A stretch of DNA of 64,000 nt from Lentzea waywayandensis (GCF_900115955.1 NZ_FOYL01000012.1:124001-188000); one strand, 5' to 3'; positions 1 through 8,961 are shown, numbered from the stretch's first letter. Notes: generated from the sequence alone by a model not told the origin. Numbers and translations are program-made.

Positions 1-310
1 CTTCTCTCATCAGGGTGAGCACCACGCCGCCGCGGGTCTCGTAGAGCCTCGAGTAGTAGCTCACGATCGTGAGCAGATCGGCGGCCACGTCGTCGCCCGG
101 TGCGTCGAGGTCGAGCGCGAACCCCGCGAAGTTGCCGCGGACGGCCTGGCGCAGCAGGTTCTGCTTGGAGGTGAACCGGCGGAACAGCGTCGCCTCGTTG
201 ATCCCGGCGGCGTCGGCGATCGCGCGGGTGGTCGCCCGTTCGTAGCCCTGTTCGGCGATCACCGCCAAGGCCGCGGCGAACACCGTCTCGTCGGTGACCC
301 TGCTAGCCAC
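1..310 (-). CDS. TetR/AcrR family transcriptional regulator (3' end outside window)
   Basis: DNA-binding repressor of the TetR family. About 103 N-terminal residues lie in the window; the C-terminal ligand domain runs off the left edge. The visible part has the typical helix-turn-helix: a helix starting near residue 6, then TTRAIADAAGINEATLFRRF at about residues 24-43. The GTG start at 310 follows a strong AGGAGG (315-320 on the other strand). It is divergent from the DUF6069 gene at 421, and the space between them carries two near-identical palindromes (328-353 and 375-396), which are probably its operators. It is therefore likely to repress itself and the DUF6069 gene. The ligand is unknown. 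Confidence 0.9.
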   Translation of the reverse strand, partial: MASRVTDETVFAAALAVIAEQGYERATTRAIADAAGINEATLFRRFTSKQNLLRQAVRGNFAGFALDLDAPGDDVAADLLTIVSYYSRLYETRGGVVLTLMRE

Positions 311-327
311 ACACCCTCCTCGATCCG

Positions 328-353
328 CTGATGCAAGTGGACACTTGCATCAG
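328..353. promoter_or_regulatory. Probable TetR operator O1 (perfect 12-2-12 palindrome)
   Basis: CTGATGCAAGTG and its exact reverse complement are separated by GA. It sits 17 bp upstream of the tetR start and shares the core TGCAAGTG-N2-CACTTGCA with a second site at 375-396. Confidence 0.8.
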
Positions 354-374
354 CGTGACCGGATGGCTACCTTG

Positions 375-396
375 TTTGCAAGTGACCGCTTGCAAA
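375..396. promoter_or_regulatory. Probable TetR operator O2
   Basis: TTTGCAAGTG-AC-CGCTTGCAAA has 10-bp arms with one mismatch and matches the core of the palindrome at 328-353. It lies about 24 bp before the DUF6069 start, where a bound repressor would block that promoter. Confidence 0.75.
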
Positions 397-420
397 TCAG
401 CCTACCGAAGGACAGGGCAC

Positions 421-855
421 ATGGCCGACACCAGCCTCCCCGCTCGCTCCTCAGTGCTCGCGCCCAGCGTCGGAGAGGTCGTCGTCGGCCTTCTCGGTGC
501 CGCGGTGATCTCGGTCGTGGTCAACTCGCTGATCGCCCTGGTCGCGGGCAAGTTCGTCCCCGCCGGCGTGGAACGCATGGGCCTCGCGTTCGCGGAGTAC
601 GCGCCCGCCACGGTGCTCGGCATCGCGCTGGGCACGCTCGGCTGGTACCTCGTGCGCCGCTTCGCCCGCACTCCGCAGCGCGTGCTGCGCGTCCTGGTTC
701 CCGTGGTCGTGGTGCTGTCGTGGATTCCGGACCTGGGCATTCTCGCGGGCGGCGCCTCGGTGGTGAACTCGCTCGCGCTGATCCTGATGCACACGGTCGT
801 CGCCGCGGCCACGGTGCCCGTGCTGTCGCGGGTCATGCCGCTCGGTGCCAGGTGA
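421..855 (+). CDS. DUF6069 family membrane protein
   Basis: A 144-residue, four-helix integral membrane protein matching the DUF6069 pattern: about 25 N-terminal residues, then hydrophobic segments at roughly 20-42, 60-80, 90-108 and 115-138. The ATG at 421 was chosen over in-frame codons further upstream because those overlap the operator region and because GAAGGACA lies just before it. It is divergent from the tetR gene and probably repressed by it. TetR-DUF6069 pairs are a recurring actinobacterial arrangement. The biochemical role is unknown. Confidence 0.75.
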   Translation: MADTSLPARSSVLAPSVGEVVVGLLGAAVISVVVNSLIALVAGKFVPAGVERMGLAFAEYAPATVLGIALGTLGWYLVRRFARTPQRVLRVLVPVVVVLSWIPDLGILAGGASVVNSLALILMHTVVAAATVPVLSRVMPLGAR

Positions 856-858
856 GCA

Positions 859-1677
859 TCAGCCGGCCGCGGTGACCCGCTTGGTCTCGGCCCGGTGCAG
901 CCAGCTGTCGAACAGGTCCCGGTAGTGCCCCGCGCGGGGCGAGTGGTCGTCGGCGCCGATCCGGTCGTAGAACTCGAACGGCCGGATGCGCCCGTTCTCC
1001 GTCCACTGAAGGTAGGACAGGAACACCGTGCCGTCGCCGAACCGGAAGCCGTGCACGACGGGCACGCACGCATAGGCCCGGATCTCCACGCTGATCCGGT
1101 GCCGGGCCAGGTAGTCGGACTCCTCGGCGAGGAACGACCGGATGCGCTGCTGGCTGCGCCGCGCCTCACCGGCCCACTCGGCGGGCAGTTCGCCGGAGCG
1201 CGCGACGAAGTCCGGGTCGAGGCAGTGCAGGGTGATCTGCCAGCCGTGCGGCTGTGCGTTCGAGGTGAGCCACGTCGCCAGCGCGGGCCACGTGGTGTTC
1301 AACGTCAGCCCCAGCACCTCGACCCGCCGCGCTCGCCGCCCGGTCCCGGTCCGCGCCGTGGCCGACAGCACGTCGGTGATGGAGTGCGTGACGTCCTGCC
1401 GTTCCCGTTCGGTCAGGAGGGCCCGCAGCGCCCGGACCTCCTTGCCGTGCTGGTAGATCGCGATGGTGGCGATCTCCAGCATCACCGCGACCAGCGCGAC
1501 GAGTCCCTGCAGGTCGAGCTTGCCGACGTAGCGCTCCAGCACGATCCGGGTCGGTTCGATGGTGATCAGGATCAGGTAGACCCCGGTCAGCAGCGCCAGT
1601 GAGGTGGTGACCACCTCCCACCCCCGCCGGACCCGAGCAGAGACCCCGCCGCCGGCTCGTCGCTTCTTGATCGCCAC
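859..1677 (-). CDS. Two-helix membrane protein with large soluble C-terminal domain, unknown function
   Basis: Predicted 272 residues. After a basic N-terminus there are two hydrophobic helices (about residues 20-40 and 55-75), then a short charged helical stretch and a soluble domain of about 170 residues ending close to the stop. The soluble part contains the patterns LHCLDPDF and DGTVFLSYLQWTENG. I do not recognise a catalytic motif; an arrangement of membrane anchor plus nucleotide- or effector-binding domain is only a guess. The GTG at 1677 (preceded by GAGGG) is preferred to an ATG 11 codons upstream. It ends 3 bp from the convergent DUF6069 gene. Confidence 0.6.
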   Translation of the reverse strand: MAIKKRRAGGGVSARVRRGWEVVTTSLALLTGVYLILITIEPTRIVLERYVGKLDLQGLVALVAVMLEIATIAIYQHGKEVRALRALLTERERQDVTHSITDVLSATARTGTGRRARRVEVLGLTLNTTWPALATWLTSNAQPHGWQITLHCLDPDFVARSGELPAEWAGEARRSQQRIRSFLAEESDYLARHRISVEIRAYACVPVVHGFRFGDGTVFLSYLQWTENGRIRPFEFYDRIGADDHSPRAGHYRDLFDSWLHRAETKRVTAAG

Positions 1678-1844
1678 CGCCGAACCCTCACCCACCCAGC
1701 CGTCACGCACAACGTCCGAACGGATGACCGCGTCCTAAGCGAACCAACCGGCCCACGCGTTTGTAGGCTTGCTGCTGCGTGCGGAACCTGCGGCGGTCGG
1801 CGCGCGTCGACTCGAACGGACAAGGCGCTCGGGACACGAGGACG

Positions 1845-3851
1845 ATGACGGAAGAGACGTTCGGGCCGTACCGGATCGAGCAACTGCTCGGTCGCGGCGG
1901 GATGGGCGAAGTGCACCGCGCCTACGACACGGCGCACGACCGGTTCGTGGCGCTCAAAAGGCTTACGCCCGGCTACCACGACGACGAGGACTACCGCGCC
2001 CGCTTCCGCCGCGAAGCGCGGATCGTCGCACGGCTGCGCGAACCGCACGTCATCCCCATCCACGCCTACGGCGAGATCGGCGACCGCCTCTACCTGGACA
2101 TGCGGCTGGTCGAGGGCTCCGACCTCTCGGACATGATCCGCGACCAGACCCTCGAACCGGCCCGCGCCGTGCGCATCGTCGACCAGGTGGCGAGCGCTCT
2201 GGACGCCGCACACGCCGACGGACTCGTCCACCGCGACGTGAAGCCGTCGAACATCCTCGTGACCTCCGGCGACTTCGTGTACCTGGTGGACTTCGGCATC
2301 GCCCGCAGCGTCTCGCCGTCCGCCACGGGCCTCACGGCCTCCGGCTCGGTGGTCGGCACCCTCGACTACATGGCCCCGGAACGCTTCGAGAGCGGCCCGG
2401 TCGACGGCCGCGCCGACGTGTACGCCCTGGCCTGCGTCCTGTTCGCCTGCCTGGCGGGCCGGCGCCCGTTCACCGCCGACGGCACCGCAGCCCAGATCTG
2501 GGCGCACCTCAACGAGGCGCCGCCCAAGGCGTCCCCGCTGAACCCGGCGGTCCCGGCGGCGCTGGACGACGTCATCGCGAAGGGCATGGCCAAGGACCCG
2601 GCCGACCGGTATGCCACGGCGGGTGCGTTGGCCCAGGCGGCGGCTCAGGCCCTGACGACGGGCACGCCGCCGCCTGCGGGACAACCCGGACCAGCCGCTC
2701 TCGCTGCACCGCTCGCGGGGCTGCCCGCTCCCGCGACGCCGCCCGCGGGACAGCCCGGGCCAGCCGCTTCCGCTGCGCCGCTCGCGGGGCTGCCCGCTCC
2801 CGCGACGCCGCCAGCGGGACAACTCGGACCAGCCGTTCCCGCTGCACCGCTCGCAGGGCGACCCGGACTATCCACGCCGCCCTCGGGGCAGCCTGACCTC
2901 GCCGCTCCCGCGATCCCACCGGGCGGCCAGTCCGCACCCGCGACCCCGCCGGGCGGGCACGTCACACCTGCGGCCGGTTGGCCCCCGCTGGCGAGCCCTC
3001 CACGCGGCCTGCCACTGCCCGTCGCGACGGGCCCGCAGTTCCCCCAGTCGGGACCCCAGTCCGGACCACCGACCCCACCCGCCTTCCAACACCCGGCGAC
3101 CGGCCCCCAACCCGTCGCCGCACAGCCGTACCCACCAACGCGTGCCCACACCGGCGTCGTGTCACCGGCCAGACGCGCCGCCCTCGCGGTCGGCGTGCTC
3201 GCCGTGGTGGTCGGGATCGTCGTGACGTCCCTGATCGTCGCGAACAAGGACAAGATCCTCGGCACGGGCACGACGTCCAGCAGCAGCCCGAGCAGCACCC
3301 CCACCAGCACTCCGTCCAGCACGGCCGGCACCTCGACGCCCACCACGACGACGCCACCGACCAAGACCCGAACGCCCCAGGACAACGCGCTGCTGGACGC
3401 CCTGCCGGCGGTCTACCGGACCGTCAGCACCACGTGCGCGCCCACCGCGCCGGACGACGGCACGGTCGCCACCGTCCGCTGCGGCGACGTGAAGTCCGAC
3501 GACCCCTACGCGCCGCCGCCCGCGGCGGCCGAGTTCCGGTTGTTCGCCGACCGCGCCAAGCAGGACGCGTTCTTCCTGGCGCTGGTGAGCAGCCGGGGCA
3601 TCCCGCGGATGGACGAGCGCGGCGGGTGCCGGCCCAAGTCCGACCCCATCCACTACGCGCTCTTCTACCGGGACACCTCCGGGCCGCTGGAGGGCGAGTT
3701 CACCACCTGCTTCCTCGCCGACGGCAACGCCCAGGTCTGGTGGGTCGACACCAAGAACCTCACCATCGGCACGCTGAAGAAGCCGGGCGACGTCGACACC
3801 CTCGACAAGCTCGACCTGTGGTGGAACCACCAGATCCTGTCGGCGTTCTAG
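1845..3851 (+). CDS. PknB-type receptor serine/threonine protein kinase
   Basis: A 668-residue, single-pass membrane kinase. The N-terminal kinase domain (about 9-270) has the glycine loop GRGGMGEV, the catalytic loop HRDVKPSN near residue 128, DFG near 148 and the GT-x-DYMAPE activation segment. A long Pro/Ala/Gly linker follows (about 275-445), made partly of 23-residue tandem repeats. Next come a transmembrane helix near 447-468, a Ser/Thr-rich stalk, and an extracytoplasmic domain of about 140 residues with four Cys that could form disulfides. The ATG at 1845 is the first that leaves a normal kinase N-terminus. It has no PASTA repeats, so the external signal is unlikely to be peptidoglycan sensed through PASTA. 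Its substrates are unknown. Confidence 0.92.
   Translation: MTEETFGPYRIEQLLGRGGMGEVHRAYDTAHDRFVALKRLTPGYHDDEDYRARFRREARIVARLREPHVIPIHAYGEIGDRLYLDMRLVEGSDLSDMIRDQTLEPARAVRIVDQVASALDAAHADGLVHRDVKPSNILVTSGDFVYLVDFGIARSVSPSATGLTASGSVVGTLDYMAPERFESGPVDGRADVYALACVLFACLAGRRPFTADGTAAQIWAHLNEAPPKASPLNPAVPAALDDVIAKGMAKDPADRYATAGALAQAAAQALTTGTPPPAGQPGPAALAAPLAGLPAPATPPAGQPGPAASAAPLAGLPAPATPPAGQLGPAVPAAPLAGRPGLSTPPSGQPDLAAPAIPPGGQSAPATPPGGHVTPAAGWPPLASPPRGLPLPVATGPQFPQSGPQSGPPTPPAFQHPATGPQPVAAQPYPPTRAHTGVVSPARRAALAVGVLAVVVGIVVTSLIVANKDKILGTGTTSSSSPSSTPTSTPSSTAGTSTPTTTTPPTKTRTPQDNALLDALPAVYRTVSTTCAPTAPDDGTVATVRCGDVKSDDPYAPPPAAAEFRLFADRAKQDAFFLALVSSRGIPRMDERGGCRPKSDPIHYALFYRDTSGPLEGEFTTCFLADGNAQVWWVDTKNLTIGTLKKPGDVDTLDKLDLWWNHQILSAF
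2678..2884 (+). repeat. 69-bp in-frame tandem repeat (3 units plus degenerate fourth) in the kinase linker
   Basis: Units start at 2678, 2747 and 2816, exactly 69 bp (23 codons) apart, each beginning GGGACA; a diverged fourth unit begins at 2885. Units 1 and 2 are nearly identical and unit 3 is more diverged. They encode a Pro/Ala/Gly-rich repeat (GQPGPA...PLAGLPAPATPPA) between the kinase domain and the membrane helix. Confidence 0.9.
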
Positions 3852-3887
3852 GCCGCCGACCGATGCCGATCGCCGCCGCGGCAACTG

Positions 3888-3958
3888 TCCACAGTGGACT
3901 GGCCGTGAGTGGCTCCTGTGACCCCGAAGTGCACCCACGGGAACGGAAACCACTCACG
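3888..3958. repeat. Intergenic palindromes: GTCCACAGTGGAC plus long CGTGAGTGG/CCACTCACG hairpin
   Basis: The space between the kinase (ends 3851) and the LAL regulator (3' end at 4144) holds a perfect 6-1-6 palindrome at 3888-3900. A long imperfect hairpin follows, whose outer arms CGTGAGTGG (3904-3912) and CCACTCACG (3950-3958) are exact complements. The hairpin could end transcription of both convergent genes, or be a dispersed palindromic repeat. Nothing coding is recognised from 3852 to 4143. Confidence 0.65.
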
Positions 3959-4143
3959 ACCCGGACACCCCACCCGGCCGTGCGCAGGCCGAACTGAGCA
4001 CCGTCGGGGGTGCCCGCTGGGGGGTTCGATGACCGAGCCCTGGGCGATCGTGTCGCCGGCTCGGGATGCGGGCCGCGCTGTGGCGTGCCCGTGCGGATCA
4101 AGTGTGGCAAGGGCCGGGTCCGGGGCCCAGGGGCCAATCGCGG

Positions 4144-6762
4144 TCAGATCAGGCCGAGTCGCCTGGCCACGAGCACGGCGTCACGCCGCTGGTTGACGCC
4201 CAGCTTGCGGTAGATGCCGCGCAGATGCGTCTTCACGGTGTTGACGGAGACGAACAGGGAGTTGGCGATCTCTTCGGTGGTGCGCATGGACGGCAGCTCG
4301 ACGAGCAGGTCGCGTTCGCGGCTCGTCAGCACGCCCGTCGACGTCGTCGCCGCCGCCGGCAACGCCGTCATCGTCGTCGTGGCGAACCGGTCGAGCCTGC
4401 CGAACCGGCCGGCGCCGCGGGCGAGGAGCTCGCGGACCGGCTTGCCCGCGTGGACGAACGGCCGGATCGTGCCGACGGGCTCTGCGACCGCCAGCGCCCT
4501 GGTGACGGCCTCGTGGGCGCGTCGCTGGTCGCCGGAACGCTCCACCAGCACGGCTTCCAGCAGCCAGGCGTCGACGACGGTCGGTGCGGCGACCGCGGGG
4601 AGATCGCCTGACAGCAGGGGCTCCACCAGTTTGCGGGCCTGGTTGACGCGAGAGTGGTGGGAGTGCAGCACGGCCTGGAGCACTGCCTGTTCTCCGCACG
4701 GGCCGAACATCGCCTCGACCTGGCCGGGCATCGCCGCGGCCCACTGCTCGTCCCCGGTTCGCAGCGCCATCCGTTGCAGCGCCGGTGCTATGTGCGCGAC
4801 CACCGGTGGCGTCACCTCGCGCCCGGCGACGTCCTGCCACTGCCTGCGCAGGCGGCCGGCGACGGCGCGCGGGTCGCCGGCGGTGGCGAACGACACCGCC
4901 GCGTCGAGGGTGCGGACCGCGATCCCGACCCCGAGGTCTGGCCGGTCGCCCAACGCCGCGGTCGCGCGCATGGACAGGTCCGTCGCGTTCGCGTCCTCCA
5001 TGCGCAAGTAGGCGTGCACACCCATCAGCGAGTAGGCGAGCGCGCAGGTGAAGGTCGACTGCCACCCCTCTCTTTCCGCGAACTCGACGGCCGCCCGCGC
5101 CTGCCGCGCTCCCTCCGCGATGTCGCCCATCGCGCTCGCCAACGCCGCCAGGTGCACCCGGCAGTCCAGTTCCGCGTGGGTGAACCCCTCCTTCCTGGCG
5201 AGCGCCGCCGCACGGATCAGGTCGGCCTCCGCGGCGCGGTACTCGCCGCGCGACAACGCCGCGACGCCGCGGTCGAGCAGGGCGGCGACGTCCGCGTCCG
5301 GTGCGCCGCTCAGACCGGCGGCCGTCCTCGCCATGATGTCGAGCGCCTCGCCGACGTGCGCGTCGAAACGGCCGCGCCGCAGCAACGCGGTGCCGTGCAG
5401 CACCCGGACCCGTTCCGGCCGCAACGCGGGTGAACCGCCGCCGATTCCCCCGAGTGCCCGGTCTGCGGCGGCGAGGTCACCCGCGTCGAGCGCTACGAGC
5501 GCCGCGACCACGCCGACCGCGGGTCTGGCCAGCACGTGGCCGGGCACCGCGCCCAGCACCGCGTGCACCTTCGCGCCGCCCACGTGGAGCATCTCCCGCA
5601 GAATCGAGTGCTCGACGATCTCCGCGGTGAGCTGGTCCTCGCCGGCCGCGACCGCGTGCCGCAACGCAGTCAGGGGCAGGTCCTGCTCGTGGTGCCAGCG
5701 TGCCGCGTTCCGGTGCAGCGCTGTCTCGTCGGCCGGTCTGGTGCGGCGGAGCTCGGCGAGAAGATGCGCCCGCAGCACCGGATGGCAGCGGTACCACTCG
5801 GGTGTGCTGCTCAGCCTGGTCACGAACGCGTTGCTGCGCTCGAGCTGGTCGAGCACGACGCCGGGACTCGCGTGCTCCGGTGCCAGCGCGCTCGCGAGGC
5901 CCGTGCTCACCGTGTCGCAGACACTGGTCGAGACCAGCAGATCGTGCGTGCTCGGTGAGTGGGGCGCGAGCACCTCCTCGGTCAGATAGCTGTTCACGAT
6001 CTCGTCCTGCCCGGTGAACATGAGCAGGTCGGCCGGTCTGGTGCCGGTCGTGTTCATCCGCATCGCCGCGAACGTCAGCCCGCCCGCCCAGCCCTCGGTG
6101 GCGTTGAGCAGCGGCACGACCTCCTCGGGTGAGAGCGGGACGTCGTACGCGGCGAGCAGCGCCTCGGTCTCCGCCCGGTCGAACGCGAGCTCGTCGGGCA
6201 GCACCTCGCGCAGCCGTCCCTCCAGGTGCAGCCGGGCGAGGTGCAGTGGTGGTGGGAACCGGCCGAGCAGCACCAGCCTCAGCCGGTCTGGTGGCTGCCT
6301 GGTGAGCAGGTCGATGGTGGCGAGAGCTTCCGGATCGCGCAGTTCGTGCACGTTGTCCAGCACCAGGCACGCGGACGCGGGCAGGTGGTCGAACGCGGCC
6401 ACGATCGCCGAGGAGAAACCCGGTTCCGACCACGGGATCGCGTCGAGATGGCCCTGGTCCGGCCAGACGCCGGTGAGCGCGTCTCTGATCGCGACGCGCA
6501 GCCGGGCGGGCATGCTGTCGTGTTCGTTCAGGGTCAGCCATGCGACCCGGCCGGCGCGGCGTCTCGCCCACTCCGCGAGCAGCGTGGTCTTGCCGCACCC
6601 CGCGGGCCCGGTGACCAGGGTGACCGGTGCCGCCGCGACGTGACCGTCCACAATGGATAGCAAATGGTCTCTTGACACGAGTGGAACGGCCGAGACGGGA
6701 ACCCGGAACCTGGGCGGACTGGTGTCGTGCGCTGCTCGCTCGCACTCCGAACTGTCGGACAT
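4144..6762 (-). CDS. LuxR family ATP-binding regulator (LAL / MalT-like STAND protein)
   Basis: An 872-residue signal-transduction ATPase and transcription factor. A P-loop GPAGCGKTTL lies at about residues 52-61, followed by the NTPase region with VLDNVHEL (Walker B-like). A long helical-repeat (TPR-like) sensor region covers about 340-780. A C-terminal LuxR helix-turn-helix covers about 808-870 (LTSRERDLL ... TTEEIANSLFVSVNTVKTHL). In this family an inducer and ATP drive oligomerisation and promoter activation. LALs often control antibiotic or sugar-utilisation genes; a target cannot be named here, although three glycoside hydrolases lie within 10 kb. The gene stands alone, convergent to the kinase. 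Confidence 0.9.
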   Translation of the reverse strand: MSDSSECERAAHDTSPPRFRVPVSAVPLVSRDHLLSIVDGHVAAAPVTLVTGPAGCGKTTLLAEWARRRAGRVAWLTLNEHDSMPARLRVAIRDALTGVWPDQGHLDAIPWSEPGFSSAIVAAFDHLPASACLVLDNVHELRDPEALATIDLLTRQPPDRLRLVLLGRFPPPLHLARLHLEGRLREVLPDELAFDRAETEALLAAYDVPLSPEEVVPLLNATEGWAGGLTFAAMRMNTTGTRPADLLMFTGQDEIVNSYLTEEVLAPHSPSTHDLLVSTSVCDTVSTGLASALAPEHASPGVVLDQLERSNAFVTRLSSTPEWYRCHPVLRAHLLAELRRTRPADETALHRNAARWHHEQDLPLTALRHAVAAGEDQLTAEIVEHSILREMLHVGGAKVHAVLGAVPGHVLARPAVGVVAALVALDAGDLAAADRALGGIGGGSPALRPERVRVLHGTALLRRGRFDAHVGEALDIMARTAAGLSGAPDADVAALLDRGVAALSRGEYRAAEADLIRAAALARKEGFTHAELDCRVHLAALASAMGDIAEGARQARAAVEFAEREGWQSTFTCALAYSLMGVHAYLRMEDANATDLSMRATAALGDRPDLGVGIAVRTLDAAVSFATAGDPRAVAGRLRRQWQDVAGREVTPPVVAHIAPALQRMALRTGDEQWAAAMPGQVEAMFGPCGEQAVLQAVLHSHHSRVNQARKLVEPLLSGDLPAVAAPTVVDAWLLEAVLVERSGDQRRAHEAVTRALAVAEPVGTIRPFVHAGKPVRELLARGAGRFGRLDRFATTTMTALPAAATTSTGVLTSRERDLLVELPSMRTTEEIANSLFVSVNTVKTHLRGIYRKLGVNQRRDAVLVARRLGLI

Positions 6763-6816
6763 GAAGATGACTCTCCCCGATGGAATTGCCGTGAATGATC
6801 ATGCGATCGAACCGCA

Positions 6817-7053
6817 TCACTTCGCCGCGCAGGGGGGCCGGATCGCCTTGCCCGGCTGGGCTAACAGCACCAGTACGCGTCCCGCCACCCCGATCATCCT
6901 GGGCAGCAGACCGGCGGCCGCGAGGACACCGGTGACCGTGAGCGGAGAGGTCTCCCCGCACTCGTCGTCGCCGGGGGCGGCGACGATGAAGGCGAACAGC
7001 GCGACGGCGAGCACGATGCGACGGGAGCGGGAACGATCAGGTTGACGGCTCAT
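6817..7053 (-). CDS. Small membrane protein, unknown function
   Basis: A 78-residue protein with a basic N-terminus, a hydrophobic helix at about 12-27, a short acidic Cys-containing loop (APGDDECGE) and a second hydrophobic stretch at about 35-65. The ATG at 7053 has a strong AAGGAGG 11 nt upstream. It lies just upstream of and co-directional with the LAL regulator (54 bp from its start), so the two could be cotranscribed. No family is recognised. Confidence 0.5.
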   Translation of the reverse strand: MSRQPDRSRSRRIVLAVALFAFIVAAPGDDECGETSPLTVTGVLAAAGLLPRMIGVAGRVLVLLAQPGKAIRPPCAAK

Positions 7054-7152
7054 GGAAGTCCGCACCTCCTTAGAGCTCCGACGCTGCTCGCCGCGCACGG
7101 GGCGGACTTCCCCCGCACGGGGCGAGCGCCGCACCCGTGCGGGTAAGCCGGT

Positions 7153-7169
7153 TCATCCGCGCCGGGTGA
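7153..7169 (+). promoter_or_regulatory. 17-bp stress-island dyad, site 1 (upstream of eRF1-like gene)
   Basis: TCATCCGCGCCGGGTGA, an imperfect dyad extended by a T and an A into TTCA...TGAA. It ends 65 bp before the GTG at 7235. This copy matches the consensus of the seven sites exactly. Confidence 0.65.
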
Positions 7170-7234
7170 AGAAGCGGATCACCGCCGCCCCGGACTCTGT
7201 GGCCAGTCCACGAAGGGGAAGAGGAGTCGCTGCT

Positions 7235-8251
7235 GTGCCCAAGACCTGCCTGCCCGCACTGCGGGATCTGATCGACGTCGTCCGGCCCGCACGGCCGGTC
7301 GCGTCCGTCTACATGGGATCGAGTCCGTTGCGTTCGTGGCGGTCGCGCTGGGTTCGCCTCGCCGACCAGCTGCGCAGCGACGGAGCGGGTGACGACGTGG
7401 TCGGTGCGATCGGTGCCGCGCTGCACCGGGCCCACGACGATGATCCGTCCGCGGGAACGCTGGTGGGGTTCGCGGGCGGCGAGGTGCCCCCGCGCGTCTT
7501 CCAGGCGCCCGGACTGAGCCATCTGGACCTCGCGTGGTTCAGCTCGCCCGCGCACGTCCTGCCACTGCTCGCCTGGGTGCAGGACCGGCCGCCGTGCGTG
7601 GTCGCCGCCGCCACCCGCGAGACCGCCGAACTGGGTACGCCCTCCGCGGAGTGGATGTCGCTGCACTACGAGGATCGGGACTGGCACGAGGGCGTGCGAT
7701 CCGCGGCGGCGGCGGTCGCGGCGATGCTGGTCCGGCAGCAGGCCAGGCTGCTGATCGTGGCGGGACAGGACGAGGTGGTGGCCACGCTGTGGAGCGCGCT
7801 GCCGGCTCCCGTCCGGCGGGAGACGACGGTGCGCTGGGTCGGCACCGACCTGAGCCCTGCCCGGATCGAGGACGAGGTGCGCGCGGCCGCCCGCACCTGG
7901 ACCGAGGGGGTGCTGGCGGACTTCCACGAACGCGGCCGGGCGCGGCGGCTGGGGGTCGAGGGTGTGGACGACACCCTCGGCGCGCTGGCCGACGGCCGGG
8001 TGGACGAGCTGTTCGTCGGTCAGCCGGAGGACGTCACCGCCACCGCGTGGTACGGCCTCGCGCCGACGGACGTGGCTCCGGGGCAGCCGGAGGGGTCCCG
8101 CCGCCGCTGCGGGCTGCTCGCGGACGTGGCCGTGCGAGCGGCGTTGCTCAGCGGCACGCGGGTGCACGTGATCAACGCGGGTACCCGGCAGGCTCCCGAG
8201 GACGGCATCGGGGCGCTGTGCCGCGTGCCGCTGACGCTGGTGCGGCCGTGA
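7235..8251 (+). CDS. eRF1/Vms1-like protein of the Rv2629 (baeRF) type
   Basis: A 338-residue protein resembling the bacterial archaeo-eukaryotic release-factor-like (baeRF) family, which includes mycobacterial Rv2629. Family features visible are an N-terminal DL..VV-x-P-x-PVASVY segment, a central segment (LLIVAGQDEVVATLWSALP) before an HERGRARRLGVEGVDDTLGAL region, and a C-terminal L7Ae-like segment ending in GIGALCRVPL. Family members are linked to ribosome rescue, hibernation or dormancy. The GTG at 7235 follows GAAGAGGAG. The next gene overlaps its stop codon (GTGA), so they are coupled. A shared regulatory dyad lies 65 bp upstream. Confidence 0.75.
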   Translation: MPKTCLPALRDLIDVVRPARPVASVYMGSSPLRSWRSRWVRLADQLRSDGAGDDVVGAIGAALHRAHDDDPSAGTLVGFAGGEVPPRVFQAPGLSHLDLAWFSSPAHVLPLLAWVQDRPPCVVAAATRETAELGTPSAEWMSLHYEDRDWHEGVRSAAAAVAAMLVRQQARLLIVAGQDEVVATLWSALPAPVRRETTVRWVGTDLSPARIEDEVRAAARTWTEGVLADFHERGRARRLGVEGVDDTLGALADGRVDELFVGQPEDVTATAWYGLAPTDVAPGQPEGSRRRCGLLADVAVRAALLSGTRVHVINAGTRQAPEDGIGALCRVPLTLVRP

Positions 8252-8955
8252 CCGCGGAGCTGGTGCCGCTGCGCACCGGGTTCGACGTCGCGTGGCTGGG
8301 CTTCCGGCGCGACCAGGTGTGGCACTACGTCCACGAGGCCGAGCGCGATGTCGAGACCCTCACCGCGGACCGCGACGCGGCGGAGGCCAGGGCGGAGGCA
8401 CTGGCCCGGCACCTGGAGTCGGAGCGGGAGGACAACCGCGCGTTGCGGGAGCGGCTCGACCGGCTGCGTGCCCTGCCGCAGTCCCCGTACGCGGTCGGTG
8501 AACGTCTTCGGTACGTCGTGGAGCGCACGCTCGCACAGGCGGCCGAGATCACCGACCGGGCCACCGCGCTGGAGGACCACGCGTGGGAGTCCGCGCGCCG
8601 CACGCACGCCGAGCATCGGGAGCTGCTGGCGGAGACCCGTGTGCGGATGGCGCGGATCCTGCGGGACGGGGAGGCGGGCCGCCGTGCGCTGGACGAGGCG
8701 GCGGCCCGCCATCGGGCGGAGGTCACCGAGGACTTCGAGCTGGCGCTGGCGTTGCGGCGCAAGCAGACCTGCCAGGACGTGCGGCTGATGGAGGAGACCG
8801 CGCGCCGCCGGGCGGAGAGCGTCGTGCGGGAGGCGACCCGCCGGGCCGAGGTGATCAGCGAGCACCGCGACCACGTCGCGGACGTGCTGCGGGTCGTGCA
8901 CTCGCTGCTGGGCGAGGCGGCCGCGCGGGTGCGGGTGGCGGGCCCGGCACGGTGA
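8248..8955 (+). CDS. DivIVA-like coiled-coil protein
   Basis: A 235-residue protein. The first 45 residues (VPLRTGFDVAWLGFRRDQVW, then HYVHEAERDVE) resemble the N-terminal DivIVA domain that binds curved membranes. The remainder is Ala/Arg/Glu-rich coiled coil with heptads. It may scaffold the cell pole or envelope. The GTG start overlaps the stop of the eRF1-like gene by 4 bp, so it is translated from the same transcript. A strong terminator follows at 8962. The function in the stress island is unknown. Confidence 0.6.
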   Translation: MTAELVPLRTGFDVAWLGFRRDQVWHYVHEAERDVETLTADRDAAEARAEALARHLESEREDNRALRERLDRLRALPQSPYAVGERLRYVVERTLAQAAEITDRATALEDHAWESARRTHAEHRELLAETRVRMARILRDGEAGRRALDEAAARHRAEVTEDFELALALRRKQTCQDVRLMEETARRRAESVVREATRRAEVISEHRDHVADVLRVVHSLLGEAAARVRVAGPAR

Positions 8956-8961
8956 ACGCAG

